From positions 62,001 through 126,000 of the forward strand of contig NZ_JAWZSQ010000004.1 in NCBI RefSeq assembly GCF_034096925.1: a stretch of 64,000 bases of DNA. Direction: 5' to 3'. Of this stretch, positions 6,946-15,454 are shown in pieces (the first letter of the stretch is position 1; every line of letters begins with the position of its first letter). Both the position numbers and the translations under genes were made by a program. The notes under the pieces were generated by a model that saw nothing but the letters and a program-made list of their open reading frames with translations, did not search any database and had not been told where the DNA came from. Origin of the DNA: Patulibacter defluvii. Lineage in GTDB: Bacteria; Actinomycetota; Thermoleophilia; Solirubrobacterales; Solirubrobacteraceae.

Positions 6946-8916
6946 TCAGGCGAGGGCGGCGGCGGCCGCCGGATGGGCGTCGGTGGTGAGCGCGTCGGCG
7001 TCGACGATCAGCGCGATCTCGCCGCTGGCCAGCACCGCCCCGCCGGCGACGGCCACCCCCTGGGCGGCGGTCGCGGGCAGCGGCCGGGTGACCAGCTCGT
7101 GCTGGCCGGCGAGCGCGCCGACGGTCAGCGCGGCGCGGCCGGCGCGACCGTGGACGACGACCGCGAACGGCGCCTCGTCGGCGTCGGGGACGGCGAAGGC
7201 GGCGGCCCCGTCGACCAGCGGCAGGGTCGCGTCGCGCTCGACCAGCACCGGCCGGCCGGCGACCGAGCGGACGCTCTCGTCGGCCAGCCGCACGATCCGC
7301 TCGACCCGGTCGAGCGGCAGCGCGAACGGGCAACCGCCGATCGTCACCAGCAGCGCGGCGGTGATCGCCAGCGTCAGCGGCAGCCGGATCGCGACCGTCG
7401 TCCCGGCGCCGGCGGCGGGGTCGATCGCGACGTCGCCGCCGAGCTCGCCGATCGCGGTCCGGACGGCGTCCATCCCGACCCCGCGACCGGAGATGTCGCT
7501 GGTCGCCGCGGCGGTCGAGAAGCCGGGCGCGAACAGCAGCTCGGCGGCGGCCCGGCGGTCGACCCGGTCGCGCTGGTCGGGGGCTAGCAGGCCGCGCTCG
7601 ACCGCCCGCGCGGCGACCGCGGCGACGTCGATCCCACGGCCGTCGTCGGCGACCTCGATCAGCACCTGGCCGCCCCGGTGGCGGGCGGCGATCGTCAGCC
7701 GGCCGGTCTCCGGCTTGCCGGCGGCGCGGCGGGCCGCGGGCGGCTCCAGGCCGTGGTCGAGGGCGTTGCGGACCAGGTGCACGAGCGGGTCGCCGAGCGC
7801 GTCGACGACGGTCCGGTCGAGCTCGGTCTCCTGGCCGACCAGCCGCAGGTCGACCCGCTTGCCGAGCCGGCCGGCGAGGTCGCGGACCAGCCGCGGGAAG
7901 CGCAGGAAGACCGTCTCCACCGGCACCATCCGGACCTGCATCACCAGCTGCTGGAGGGCGTGCGAGGAGCGCTGGAGGTCCTGCAGCGCGGTCCGCAGCT
8001 CGGGCTGCTCGCTGCCGGCCACCAGCGCCTCGACGTGGGTCCGGTGGACGACCAGCTCGCCCATCCGGTGCATCAGCTGGTCGAGCCGCTCGGCGTCGAC
8101 CCGGACGGTCGCCGCCCGCCGCGGCGCGGTCGCGGTCGGGGTCGGGGTCGGGGTCGGCGGGGCGTCGGCGGCGGGCGCCGGCGCGGGGAGCGGGGCGGCG
8201 ACCGGCTCGGCGACCGCGGCGACCACGTCGCCGACCGCCCCGACCGTCCGGTCGACCAGCTCGGGGTCGAGCGGGTCGGCGGCCAGCCAGACCTCGACCG
8301 TGCCGCCCGCGAAACCGTCGACCGCGTCGGCGGCCGGGGTCGAGCCGAGCACGTCGCCGAGCTCGGCGCAGGCGGCGAGGACCATGAACGCGCGCACGCT
8401 CGGCATCGCCGTCGCCGGGTCGAGCGTCGCCCGCAGCCGCCAGAGCGGACGGCCGGCGGCCGCGGCCACGACCGCGGGCGGCGGGCCGTCCTCGGGCACG
8501 GTCGCCGGGGCCGTGGCGGCCGCGGTCGGGGCCGGCCCGCCGGCCACCGCCGCCCGCAGGCCGGCGACCAGCGGCGCCGGGTCGAGCCGCTCGACGCCGT
8601 CGGCCTCGATCCCGTCGACCGCCCGCTCGAGCGCGTCGAGCGCGGCCAGCAGCGCGTCGACCAGCGGCGCCGGCGCGGTCCGCTCGCCGTCGCGCAGCGG
8701 CTCCAGCACGCTCTCCGCCTCGTGGGTCAGGGCGGCGATCGCGGCGAAGCCCATCGTCGCGCTCATCCCCTTCAGCGAGTGGGCGGCGCGGAAGATCTCC
8801 TCCAGCGTCGCGCGGTCGCGGGGGTCGGCCTCCAGCCGCACGATCGCCAGGTTCAGCGCCTGCAGGTGCTCGCGGGCCTCGGCGAGGAAGAGCGGGAGGT
8901 ACTCGGCGGCGTCCAT
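6946..8916 (-). CDS. cheA: CheA, chemotaxis sensor histidine kinase
   Basis: The start at ATG 8916, one base after the cheR stop, gives 656 residues. Domains in order are: P1 Hpt with phospho-accepting H46 (FRAAHSLKGMSATMGF); a variable P2-like region with Pro/Thr linkers; P3 dimerisation; P4 ATPase (LVHLVRNALDHGLEPP, VADDGRGIDV, GRGVGMDAVRTAIGELGGD); and a CheW-like P5 domain. The kinase phosphorylates CheY and CheB. The repeated PTPTPTPT linker near residue 270 is low-complexity. Confidence 0.96.
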   Translation of the reverse strand: MDAAEYLPLFLAEAREHLQALNLAIVRLEADPRDRATLEEIFRAAHSLKGMSATMGFAAIAALTHEAESVLEPLRDGERTAPAPLVDALLAALDALERAVDGIEADGVERLDPAPLVAGLRAAVAGGPAPTAAATAPATVPEDGPPPAVVAAAAGRPLWRLRATLDPATAMPSVRAFMVLAACAELGDVLGSTPAADAVDGFAGGTVEVWLAADPLDPELVDRTVGAVGDVVAAVAEPVAAPLPAPAPAADAPPTPTPTPTATAPRRAATVRVDAERLDQLMHRMGELVVHRTHVEALVAGSEQPELRTALQDLQRSSHALQQLVMQVRMVPVETVFLRFPRLVRDLAGRLGKRVDLRLVGQETELDRTVVDALGDPLVHLVRNALDHGLEPPAARRAAGKPETGRLTIAARHRGGQVLIEVADDGRGIDVAAVAARAVERGLLAPDQRDRVDRRAAAELLFAPGFSTAAATSDISGRGVGMDAVRTAIGELGGDVAIDPAAGAGTTVAIRLPLTLAITAALLVTIGGCPFALPLDRVERIVRLADESVRSVAGRPVLVERDATLPLVDGAAAFAVPDADEAPFAVVVHGRAGRAALTVGALAGQHELVTRPLPATAAQGVAVAGGAVLASGEIALIVDADALTTDAHPAAAAALA

Positions 8917-8917
8917 C

Positions 8918-9712
8918 TCAGCGGCGGCGGTAGAGGAACGGGGCGACCGGCTCGACCCCGGCGGCGGCCGGATCGGCCAGCCGCTCGGTGGCCCCGACCA
9001 GCAGGTGGCCACCGGGACGGAGCGCCGTCGCCAGCCGCGCGTGGAGCGCGTCGCGGACCGGGCCGGTGAAGTAGATGACGGTGTTGCGGCAGAGGACCAG
9101 GTCGAAGGCGGCCCGCGGCACGGCCATCCGCAGCAGGTCGCCCTGGTCGAAGCGGGCGCCGGCCCGCAGGGCCGGGCCGGCCCGCCAGCCGCCGTCGGCC
9201 GTGGGCTCGAAGTGGCGGGCGAGCGCCGCCCGCGGAGCGCTGCGGGCGGCGGTGGCCGGGTAGGCGCCGTGGCGGGCCTGCTCCAGCACCCGCCGGTCGA
9301 CGTCGGTCCCGCGGACCTCGACCCCCACGTCCGGCGCGGCGTCGCGGCAGACGGCGAGCGCGGTGTAGGCCTCGGCGCCGTTCGAGCAGCCGGCGCTCCA
9401 GATCCGGATCCGCCCCGCGCGGGCCAGCTCCGGGACCACGTCGCGGCCGAGCGCCGCCCACTGCTCCGGGTTCCGCCACAGCTCGGAGACGTTGATCGTG
9501 ATCCGGTCGAGGAAGCCGTCCAGCTCGGCCCCGTCGCGGCGCAGCAGCCGTAGGTAGCCGTCCAGGTCGTCGGCGCCGCGGCGGCGGGCGTGACCGCGGA
9601 TCCGCCGCTCCATCTGCGCCCGCTTGTACTGGGTCAGGTCGATCCCGCAGAGCCGCGCGACCGCCCGGCAGAAGGCCAGGTAGTCGTCGGGGCGGGCCTC
9701 GACGGTGCTCAT
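8918..9712 (-). CDS. cheR: CheR, receptor glutamate methyltransferase
   Basis: This 264-residue protein has an N-terminal all-helical CheR domain (YLAFCRAVARLCGIDLTQYK) and a SAM-dependent methyltransferase domain. The SAM motif is IRIWSAGCSNGAEAYTALAV, followed by FDLVLCRNTVIYFTG. It methylates MCP glutamates from SAM. It overlaps the cheB stop by ATGA and is followed by cheA after one base. Length and motifs are normal. Confidence 0.96.
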   Translation of the reverse strand: MSTVEARPDDYLAFCRAVARLCGIDLTQYKRAQMERRIRGHARRRGADDLDGYLRLLRRDGAELDGFLDRITINVSELWRNPEQWAALGRDVVPELARAGRIRIWSAGCSNGAEAYTALAVCRDAAPDVGVEVRGTDVDRRVLEQARHGAYPATAARSAPRAALARHFEPTADGGWRAGPALRAGARFDQGDLLRMAVPRAAFDLVLCRNTVIYFTGPVRDALHARLATALRPGGHLLVGATERLADPAAAGVEPVAPFLYRRR

Positions 9713-10764
9713 CGCGCCACCGCCGGCGTCCGCAGGGCGGTGGCGACGGTCGCGGCCAACTCGTCGATCGGCAGCTCGGCGTCGGCCAGCCCCGCCTCGG
9801 CGACGGCCCGCGGCATCCCGTGGACGGTGCAGGTGGCGGCGGCCTCGACCAGCACCCGGCCGCCGTGGCGGCGGACCGCGCGGGCGCCGTCGCTGCCGTC
9901 GCGGCCCATCCCGGTCAGGACCACCAGCAGCACCCGCTCGCCGTGGCGGCGCGCGACGTCGGCGATCGTCAGGTCGGCCCGTGGCCGCAGCCCGCCGACC
10001 GGCGGCTCGTCGTCCAGCCGCAGGGCGTCGCCGTCGAGCCGCAGGTGACGGCCGCCGGGCGCGACCAGCACGGTCGCCGGGTCGAGCCGGTCGCCGTCGG
10101 CCGCCTCGCGGACCCGGACGCGGGCGCCGCGGTCCAGCCGCTCGGCCAGCGAGCGGGTGAAGCCGGCCGGCATGTGCTGGACCACCAGCGCGCCGCCGCC
10201 GACCCGCGGCGGCAGCGCCGGCACCAGCGTCGCCAGCGCCCGCGGGCCGCCGGTCGAGCAGGCGACGACCAGCACCGGGTCGCGGTCGCCGGCCGTCGTC
10301 GGCAGCGACCGGCGGACGGCGGGGACGGTCACCGGCAGCGCCGCCGGGCCGGGACGGTCGTCGCCGGCCGCGGCGGCCCGCACCGTCGCGGCCAGCTCGC
10401 GCGCGAAGGCGGCCAGGCCGCCGGCCTCGGGCTTCGGCACCAGGTCGAAGGCGCCCCCGGTCAGCGCGTCGACCGCGCGAGCGCCGTCGGCCGGCGAGAA
10501 GGCGGAGACGACCACCACCGGCGTGCCGCCGCCGTCGCCGCCGGCGATCCGCCGCAGCACGTCGAGCCCGCCGAGCCCCGGCATCGCCAGGTCGAGGGTC
10601 AGCACGTCGGGCCGCAGCTCGCGGCAGAGGGCCAGCGCCTCGTGGCCGTCGCGGGCGCGGCCGACGACGTCGAAGCCGGCGTCGGCCAGCGCGCGGCCGA
10701 CCAGCGCCCGCATGAAGCTGGAGTCGTCGGCCAGGACCACCCGCAGCGGCCGGTGCGCGGCCAC
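9709..10764 (-). CDS. cheB: CheB, receptor methylesterase/response regulator
   Basis: This 351-residue protein starts at GTG. The N-terminal receiver domain has D13-D14 and phospho-acceptor D58 (VLTLDLAMPGLGG). The C-terminal methylesterase has the catalytic triad in ACSTGGPRAL (Ser), VVQHMPAGFTRSLAERL (His) and GMGRDGSDG (Asp). It removes methyl groups from receptors when phosphorylated by CheA. Its C-terminus carries LRTPAVAR beyond the esterase fold. Confidence 0.96.
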   Translation of the reverse strand: MAAHRPLRVVLADDSSFMRALVGRALADAGFDVVGRARDGHEALALCRELRPDVLTLDLAMPGLGGLDVLRRIAGGDGGGTPVVVVSAFSPADGARAVDALTGGAFDLVPKPEAGGLAAFARELAATVRAAAAGDDRPGPAALPVTVPAVRRSLPTTAGDRDPVLVVACSTGGPRALATLVPALPPRVGGGALVVQHMPAGFTRSLAERLDRGARVRVREAADGDRLDPATVLVAPGGRHLRLDGDALRLDDEPPVGGLRPRADLTIADVARRHGERVLLVVLTGMGRDGSDGARAVRRHGGRVLVEAAATCTVHGMPRAVAEAGLADAELPIDELAATVATALRTPAVAR

Positions 10765-10769
10765 CGCGC

Positions 10770-11255
10770 TCAGGCCCCGCCGCCGACGGTCGCGACGACC
10801 GCGTCCGCGACCGCGGCCACCGGCTCGTCGGCCGCCTCGGGCTCGGCGAAGAGCGCGACCGCGTCGAGCAGCACCACCAGCCGGTCGTCGATCCGGGCGA
10901 TCCCGGAGACCGCCGCGCTGCCGGCCGGCGGCGGGTCGATCCGGTCGCCGCCGACGGTCAGCACCTCGGTCACGTCGTCGACCACCACGCCGGCGGCGCC
11001 GCGGCCGCCGTCGACCATCACGATCTTCGTCGGCGTGGTCGCGACCGGCGCCAGCCCCAACCGCCGGACCAGGTCGTGGACGGGGACGATCTTGCCCCGC
11101 AGCGCGATCACGCCGCGGACCCAGCCGCCGCCGGCCGCGACCGAGCGCGGCGGCGTGTAGCGGATGATCTCCTGGACCTGCGCGATCGGCAGGCCGTACT
11201 CCTCGGCCCCGAGGGTGAAGACGACGAGCTGCTGCGCGTCCTGGGCGTCGACCAT
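10770..11255 (-). CDS. cheW: CheW, chemotaxis coupling protein
   Basis: This 161-residue protein is made of the CheW beta-barrel domain: VVFTLGAEEYGLPIAQVQEI, IRYTPPRS, GVIALRGKIVPVHDLVRRLG, and an acidic VVDDVTEVL segment. The C-terminal 25 residues are extra and alanine/valine-rich. CheW links the receptor to CheA. It is the first gene of the chemotaxis operon; its start lies 11 nt after the -10 box of a sigma-28-type promoter, so the mRNA leader would be only a few bases. Confidence 0.95.
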   Translation of the reverse strand: MVDAQDAQQLVVFTLGAEEYGLPIAQVQEIIRYTPPRSVAAGGGWVRGVIALRGKIVPVHDLVRRLGLAPVATTPTKIVMVDGGRGAAGVVVDDVTEVLTVGGDRIDPPPAGSAAVSGIARIDDRLVVLLDAVALFAEPEAADEPVAAVADAVVATVGGGA

Positions 11256-11262
11256 GGCGCCC

Positions 11263-11697
11263 TCAGTGATCGGCCGCGGGGGCGTCCGCTTGAGGGTCCG
11301 GCGGCGCCGGTTGGGCGGCCGGCGCGAGGTCCGCGAACGGCGGCTCGGCCGGCTCCTCGACGGCCTCCGGGGCGGCGGCCTGGCGCTGGGCCGGGTCGAC
11401 CACCATCGCGGTGATCCGGAGCCCGAACTCCTCGTCGATCACGACCACCTCGCCGCGCGCGATCGGCTTGCCGCCGGCCAGCAGATCGACCGGCTCGCCG
11501 GCCTGGCGGCGCAGCTCGACGATCGAGCCCGGGCCGAGCGTCAGCGCCTGTCCGAGCGTCATCCGGGTGCGGCCGATCTCGACCGACAGCTCGACCGGCA
11601 CGTCGTGCAGCCGCGCCAGGTCGGCGGGATCGCCGGGCGCCGCCGGCGCGTCGGGGGCGGCCAGCTCGTCGCCGGGGGTCCAGTCGGTGGTCTCCAC
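11263..11697 (-). CDS. fliN: FliN, flagellar motor switch protein
   Basis: This 144-residue protein starts at GTG. After a 25-residue acidic/proline-rich N-terminus comes a typical SpoA domain: HDVPVELSVEIGRTRMTLGQ, GSIVELRRQAGEPVDLLAGG, IARGEVVVIDEEFGLRIT. The tail is rich in Pro and Ala. FliN lines the base of the C-ring and binds FliH. It ends the motA-motB-fliL group, and its 3' end contains the che promoter. It is distinct from the FliY-type protein at 3997-4881. Confidence 0.94.
   Translation of the reverse strand: METTDWTPGDELAAPDAPAAPGDPADLARLHDVPVELSVEIGRTRMTLGQALTLGPGSIVELRRQAGEPVDLLAGGKPIARGEVVVIDEEFGLRITAMVVDPAQRQAAAPEAVEEPAEPPFADLAPAAQPAPPDPQADAPAADH
11267..11293 (-). promoter_or_regulatory. 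Sigma-28-type promoter of the che operon
   Basis: The minus strand reads TCAAGCGG, 11 bp, GCCGATCA. It lies inside the last codons of fliN and 11 nt before the cheW start, with no room for a normal ribosome-binding leader. Confidence 0.85.
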
Positions 11698-11706
11698 GGC
11701 GCGCTC

Positions 11707-12135
11707 CTACTGGACGGTCAGGTCGGGGAAGAGGACGGCCGAGAGCGCCACGTCGGTGCGCTTGCGGAGCGCCCGCGCGAGCGCCGCCTTGGCCTTCGCA
11801 CGGCCGGCGGCGGTGGTCAGCGCGTCGCCGTCCTGGCCGCCCAGCTCGTCGATCACGACGTCGCGCACGACCGCCTCCTCGGGCAGCGCGCCGTAGCCCT
11901 CGACCGCCTCGCCCTCCCCCGCCTTCGGCGCCTCGTCGAGCACCAGCGCGACCGACAGCTTCGCGTAGCGGCCGTCGCGGAGGTTGATCAGGAAGTCCTT
12001 CGGCAGCACGTAGACGGTGCCGTCGACCTTGCGCGGGCCGGCGTCGCCGCCGTCGGCGAGCAGCAGCTTGTAGGCGGCCCCCGCGGCGAGGGCGAGGACG
12101 GCGATGAGGGCGAGGAGCTTCTTGTCGAACGTCAC
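11707..12135 (-). CDS. fliL: FliL, stator-associated flagellar membrane protein
   Basis: This 142-residue protein has an N-terminal membrane anchor (LLALIAVLALAAGAAYKLLL) and a periplasmic domain with the FliL-type strands VYVLPKDFLINLRDGRYAKLS and VALVLDE, ending in VALSAVLFPDLTVQ. FliL rings stabilise MotAB stators. The GTG start overlaps the motB stop, fitting co-expression with the stator genes. Confidence 0.92.
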   Translation of the reverse strand: MTFDKKLLALIAVLALAAGAAYKLLLADGGDAGPRKVDGTVYVLPKDFLINLRDGRYAKLSVALVLDEAPKAGEGEAVEGYGALPEEAVVRDVVIDELGGQDGDALTTAAGRAKAKAALARALRKRTDVALSAVLFPDLTVQ

Positions 12136-12974
12136 GGGATCCGGCTCGTCGGGCGCTCGAGGCGCAGGAGGGCGATCTCGACCCGGCGGTTGGCGCGGCG
12201 GCCGACCGTGGTCGCGTTGGAGGAACGGGGGCGCTCGGCGCCGTAGCCGGTGGCCGAGAAGCGGGCCGGGTCGAGCGCGGCGCCGGCGGCCAGGACGCGG
12301 ACGACGCTCGACGCCCGGGCTCCGGACAGCTCCCAGTTGCTGGGGTAGCGGTCGGTGCCGATCGGGACGCTGTCGGTGTGGCCGTCGACGGCGATCGGGT
12401 GGCGGCGGTCGAGCTGCAGCAGCCGGCCGACGTCGGCCAGCAGCGCGCGGCCGGCGGGCCGCAGCGCGGCGTCGCCGGAGCGGAAGAGGACGTCGTCGGT
12501 CAGGACCCGGATCACCAGCCCGCGGCGGTCGACCGCGGTCCGGACCCGGGCGCCGAGGCCGCGGCGGGCGATCCAGGCGTCGATCCGGCGCTTGAGGGCC
12601 CGCAGCTCCTGCTCCTCGCGGCGGGCGGCGGCCGCGGCCCGGCGGGCCGGCGGCAGCCGCTCGGCCGGCACCACCTCGGGCGCCAGCGGGGCGATCGCGG
12701 CGACCGCCTCGACCGGGGCCCGCTCGGCCTCGCCCGCGGCGCTCGGCTCGGGCCTGATCGACCCGGCCCCGGTCAGCAGCTTGCCGGAGAACGCCTCCCG
12801 CAGCGAGCGCGAGACCTCGTCGAACTTGCGCTGGTCGACGACGGAGACGGCGAACATCACGATGAAGAGCGCCATCAGCAGCGTGATCATGTCGGCGTAG
12901 GTCAGGAGCCAGCGCTCGCTGCCCCCGCCGCCGTGACCGCCGCCGGCCCGGGCCCGGGCCCGCCGGCGGCTCAT
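12132..12974 (-). CDS. motB: MotB, flagellar stator protein
   Basis: This 280-residue protein has a basic/glycine-rich cytoplasmic N-terminus and a single membrane helix carrying the ion-binding aspartate D28 (LLTYADMITLLMALFIVMFA). A long helical linker (RREEQELRALKRRIDAWIAR) follows, then an OmpA-type peptidoglycan-binding domain (VDGHTDSVPIGTDRYPSN, then ELSGARASSVVRVLAAG). It anchors the stator to the wall. It overlaps motA by ATGA. Whether the motor uses protons or sodium cannot be told from the sequence. Confidence 0.96.
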   Translation of the reverse strand: MSRRRARARAGGGHGGGGSERWLLTYADMITLLMALFIVMFAVSVVDQRKFDEVSRSLREAFSGKLLTGAGSIRPEPSAAGEAERAPVEAVAAIAPLAPEVVPAERLPPARRAAAAARREEQELRALKRRIDAWIARRGLGARVRTAVDRRGLVIRVLTDDVLFRSGDAALRPAGRALLADVGRLLQLDRRHPIAVDGHTDSVPIGTDRYPSNWELSGARASSVVRVLAAGAALDPARFSATGYGAERPRSSNATTVGRRANRRVEIALLRLERPTSRIP

Positions 12975-13792
12975 GCGGCGCGCCGGCGACGCTCGTCGGA
13001 GAGCGAGACCGGCGGCTCGTCGCCGTCGTCGCCGGCCCCGTCGCGGAGGCCGGGCGGGACGTACGCCTCCAGCCGCTCGGCCAGGATCCGCGGGTTCTCG
13101 CCGGCCTGGATCGCCAGCACGCCCTCCATCGTCATCTCCTGCAGCTCCTGCTCGTCGAGCGAGAGCGCCTGCAGGCGGTTGCCGACCGGCAGCAGCAGGA
13201 CGTTGGCCAGCCCGACCCCGAGCAGGGTGGCGACGAAGGCGCTGGCGATCGCCGTCCCCAGCATCCCCGGGCTGTCGAGGTAGCCGAGCGCGTGCATCAG
13301 GCCGAGGACGGCGCCCATGATCCCGATCGTCGGGGCGAAGCCGCCGGCCTTCTCGAAGGCGCCGGCGCCGACCTCGTGGCGGCCGGCCATCGCGTCGGTC
13401 TCGGCCTCGAGCACCGCCCGCAGCGTCGCCGGCTCGGTGCCGTCGACGACCAGCTGCATGCCCTTGCGGCAGTAGCGGTCCTCGATCCGGCCGACCTCCT
13501 CCTCCAGCGAGAGCAGGCCCTCGCGGCGAGCGCGCTCGGCGTAGCCGACCAGCTCGGCGGCGCGGCCGGCGCGGTCGCTGGCGGTGGCGCGGACGGCCCG
13601 CCGCAGCAGCGCCGGCATCGCCCGCACCGGCTCCAGGCCGACGGCGGCGATCGTCGCCCCGAGCGTGCCGCCGAGGACGATCACGATCGCGGGCACGTTG
13701 ATCAGCGTGCCGAGCGAGGTGCCCTCGACGGTCGCGCCGCCGAGGATCGCCACGACCGCGATCGCGATCCCGATGCCGGTGGAGGCCTTCAT
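12971..13792 (-). CDS. motA: MotA, flagellar stator protein
   Basis: This 273-residue protein has four membrane segments (about residues 5-22, 29-50, 150-175 and 185-205). The conserved cytoplasmic loop carries arginines and glutamates (RAAELVGYAERARREGLLSL), followed by GGFAPTIGIMGAVLGLMHAL. It forms the ion channel with MotB and pushes on FliG. The ATG overlaps the flbD stop and is also 9 nt from a sigma-28-type -10 box, so it can be translated both from read-through and from a near-leaderless transcript. Confidence 0.96.
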   Translation of the reverse strand: MKASTGIGIAIAVVAILGGATVEGTSLGTLINVPAIVIVLGGTLGATIAAVGLEPVRAMPALLRRAVRATASDRAGRAAELVGYAERARREGLLSLEEEVGRIEDRYCRKGMQLVVDGTEPATLRAVLEAETDAMAGRHEVGAGAFEKAGGFAPTIGIMGAVLGLMHALGYLDSPGMLGTAIASAFVATLLGVGLANVLLLPVGNRLQALSLDEQELQEMTMEGVLAIQAGENPRILAERLEAYVPPGLRDGAGDDGDEPPVSLSDERRRRAA

Positions 13793-14064
13793 CGCTCCCG
13801 GTGATCGGCCGCCGGCCGCGGTTCTTCAGTCCGGCCGCCGGCGAGGGCCCGCGGCCGCGGGGCGCCGTGGAGCGCGGCGGCCAGCAGCCCGCTGCGCCAG
13901 CGGGCGACCGCGTCGCGCACCTGCTCGGGCGACTCGACGACCGGCAGGTGGGCGCCGGTCGTGAGGGTGATCGTGGTGTCGGGGCGTGCCTCGACCACCT
14001 GGATCAGGTCCGGGTTGAGGAGGAACGGCTCGGGCTCGCGGGCGAGCCGGTGAAGGCGGATCAC
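13789..14064 (-). CDS. flbD: FlbD family flagellar protein
   Basis: This 91-residue protein starts at GTG. The first 60 residues match the FlbD family (MIRLHRLAREPEPFLLNPDL, then IQVVEARPDTTITLTTG and a VVESPEQVRDAVARWR helix). Small FlbD proteins occur between flgE and motA in Gram-positive flagellar clusters, as here. They are not the Caulobacter NtrC-like FlbD. The last 30 residues are arginine/proline-rich and overlap the motA promoter, so they may be tolerated extension. Its function is not established. Confidence 0.88.
   Translation of the reverse strand: MIRLHRLAREPEPFLLNPDLIQVVEARPDTTITLTTGAHLPVVESPEQVRDAVARWRSGLLAAALHGAPRPRALAGGRTEEPRPAADHRER
13802..13828 (-). promoter_or_regulatory. 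Sigma-28-type promoter of motA-motB-fliL-fliN
   Basis: The minus strand reads TGAAGAAC, 11 bp, GCCGATCA. It sits within the 3' end of flbD and ends 9 nt before the motA ATG. Confidence 0.8.
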
Positions 14065-14089
14065 GGGCGGGCGCCGGCGGCGGACGCGC

Positions 14090-14959
14090 TCAGCGCTTCA
14101 TGTTGACGACGTCCTGGAGCATCTCGTCGGCGACGGTGATCACCCGCGAGTTGGCCTGGAAGCCGCGCTGGGCGGAGATCATCGTCGTGAACTCGCTGGC
14201 CAAGTCGACGTTGCTCATCTCCAGCGCGCCGGCCATCAGCGGGCCGTTGCCGGTGGTGCCGGGGGTGCCGGCGATCGGGGCGCCGGAGTTGGCGGTCGCG
14301 ACCCAGCGGCTGCTGCCGCCGCGCTCCAGGCCGGCCTGGTTGGCGAAGCGGCTGATGGTCAGGTAGCCGGCGGTCTGGCGGGTGCCGTCGAGCGGACCGC
14401 CGGAGTGGTCGACGTAGGAGACGGCACCGTCGGCGCCGATCGCGACGTCGGAGGCGCCGGCCGGCAGGGTCAGATAGCTGGGCGCGGCGGCGCTGTCGGG
14501 ACCGCCGCCGGCGGCGGGCGGGTAGGCCATCACGTAGAGGCCGTCCTGGGTGACGAGGTGGCCCTGCTCGGTGACGGTGAGGGCGCCGGCGCGGGTGTAC
14601 TCCCAGGTGCCGGCGGCGGGAGCCGGGCCGCCGGGGGTGCCGCGGGCGACGGTGAACCAGCCCTCCCCCTGGATCGCGACGTCGAGCGGGTTGCCGGTCA
14701 TCTGCGGCGAGCTGCCGCCGGTGAGGTTGTCGATCGAGCCGACCTTGACGCCGAGACCGACCTGGGTGGCGTTGGTGCCGCCGGTGTCGGCGGTGCCGCC
14801 CGACGCGCCGCGGACCTGCTGCGAGAGCGAGTCGGCGAAGGTCGTGCGCGCGGCCTTGTAGCCGACGGTGTTGACGTTCGCCAGGTTGTTGGCGGTCACG
14901 TCGAGCATCGTCTGATGCGCCTTCAGCCCGCTGATCGAGCTGTACATCCCGCGGATCAT
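14090..14959 (-). CDS. flgE: FlgE, flagellar hook protein (short form)
   Basis: In this 289-residue protein the N-terminus has the rod/hook axial motif (MYSSISGLKAHQTMLDVTAN, then NLANVNTVGYKAARTTFADS) and the C-terminus the matching MSNVDLASEFTTMISAQRGF region with a terminal coiled coil. Hook proteins are usually 350-450 residues, so the surface domain is reduced. Position after flgD and fliK supports the hook role over a rod role; FlgF and FlgG are encoded separately at 27481-28981. It overlaps flgD by ATGA. Confidence 0.9.
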   Translation of the reverse strand: MIRGMYSSISGLKAHQTMLDVTANNLANVNTVGYKAARTTFADSLSQQVRGASGGTADTGGTNATQVGLGVKVGSIDNLTGGSSPQMTGNPLDVAIQGEGWFTVARGTPGGPAPAAGTWEYTRAGALTVTEQGHLVTQDGLYVMAYPPAAGGGPDSAAAPSYLTLPAGASDVAIGADGAVSYVDHSGGPLDGTRQTAGYLTISRFANQAGLERGGSSRWVATANSGAPIAGTPGTTGNGPLMAGALEMSNVDLASEFTTMISAQRGFQANSRVITVADEMLQDVVNMKR

Positions 14960-15441
14960 CGGATCCCTCCCTCGGGGTCGGAGTCGGTGGTGGTGGCGGT
15001 GGGCGTCGTGGCGGGCGGATCGCCGACCGCGGTGACGGCGCCGGGCGAGACGCCCGCGACGCCGCCGATGGTCAGGCGCGGCGCGCCGTCCTCGAAGGTC
15101 ACGCGCTCGACGACGCCGCTGCGGACGCTGCCGTCGGCGGCGGTGTAGGTGGCGGTGCGGCCGACCAGCGCGAGCGCCTGCGACGAGGCCTGGGCGTTCA
15201 GCTGCAGCGCGGCCAGGTCGGCGACGTTGCTGATCTGCTCGAGGGTCGAGAACTGAGCGGTCTGGGCCAGGAAGGCGGAGTCGTCGACCGGGTTCATCGG
15301 GTCCTGGCGACGGAGCTGGGTGACCATCAGCTTCAGGAACGCGTCCTTGCCGAGGCCGTCGCCCTTGGGCTTGGTCGCCGCGTTGGTGGTGGCGGTGGTC
15401 GTGGCGCCGACGGTGCTGGCGGCGGGTGGGATCGAGGTCAT
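14956..15441 (-). CDS. flgD: FlgD, hook-assembly scaffolding protein
   Basis: This 161-residue protein has a Thr/Ala-rich N-terminus and then the FlgD signature GKDAFLKLMVTQLRRQDPMN with TAQFSTLEQISNVADL. The C-terminal half is a short beta-rich portion (VERVTFEDGAPRLTIGG) and the usual large Ig/tudor insert is absent. FlgD caps the growing hook. It lies between fliK and flgE, which is the classic order. Confidence 0.93.
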   Translation of the reverse strand: MTSIPPAASTVGATTTATTNAATKPKGDGLGKDAFLKLMVTQLRRQDPMNPVDDSAFLAQTAQFSTLEQISNVADLAALQLNAQASSQALALVGRTATYTAADGSVRSGVVERVTFEDGAPRLTIGGVAGVSPGAVTAVGDPPATTPTATTTDSDPEGGIR

Positions 15442-15454
15442 GCGGCGGGGCTCC

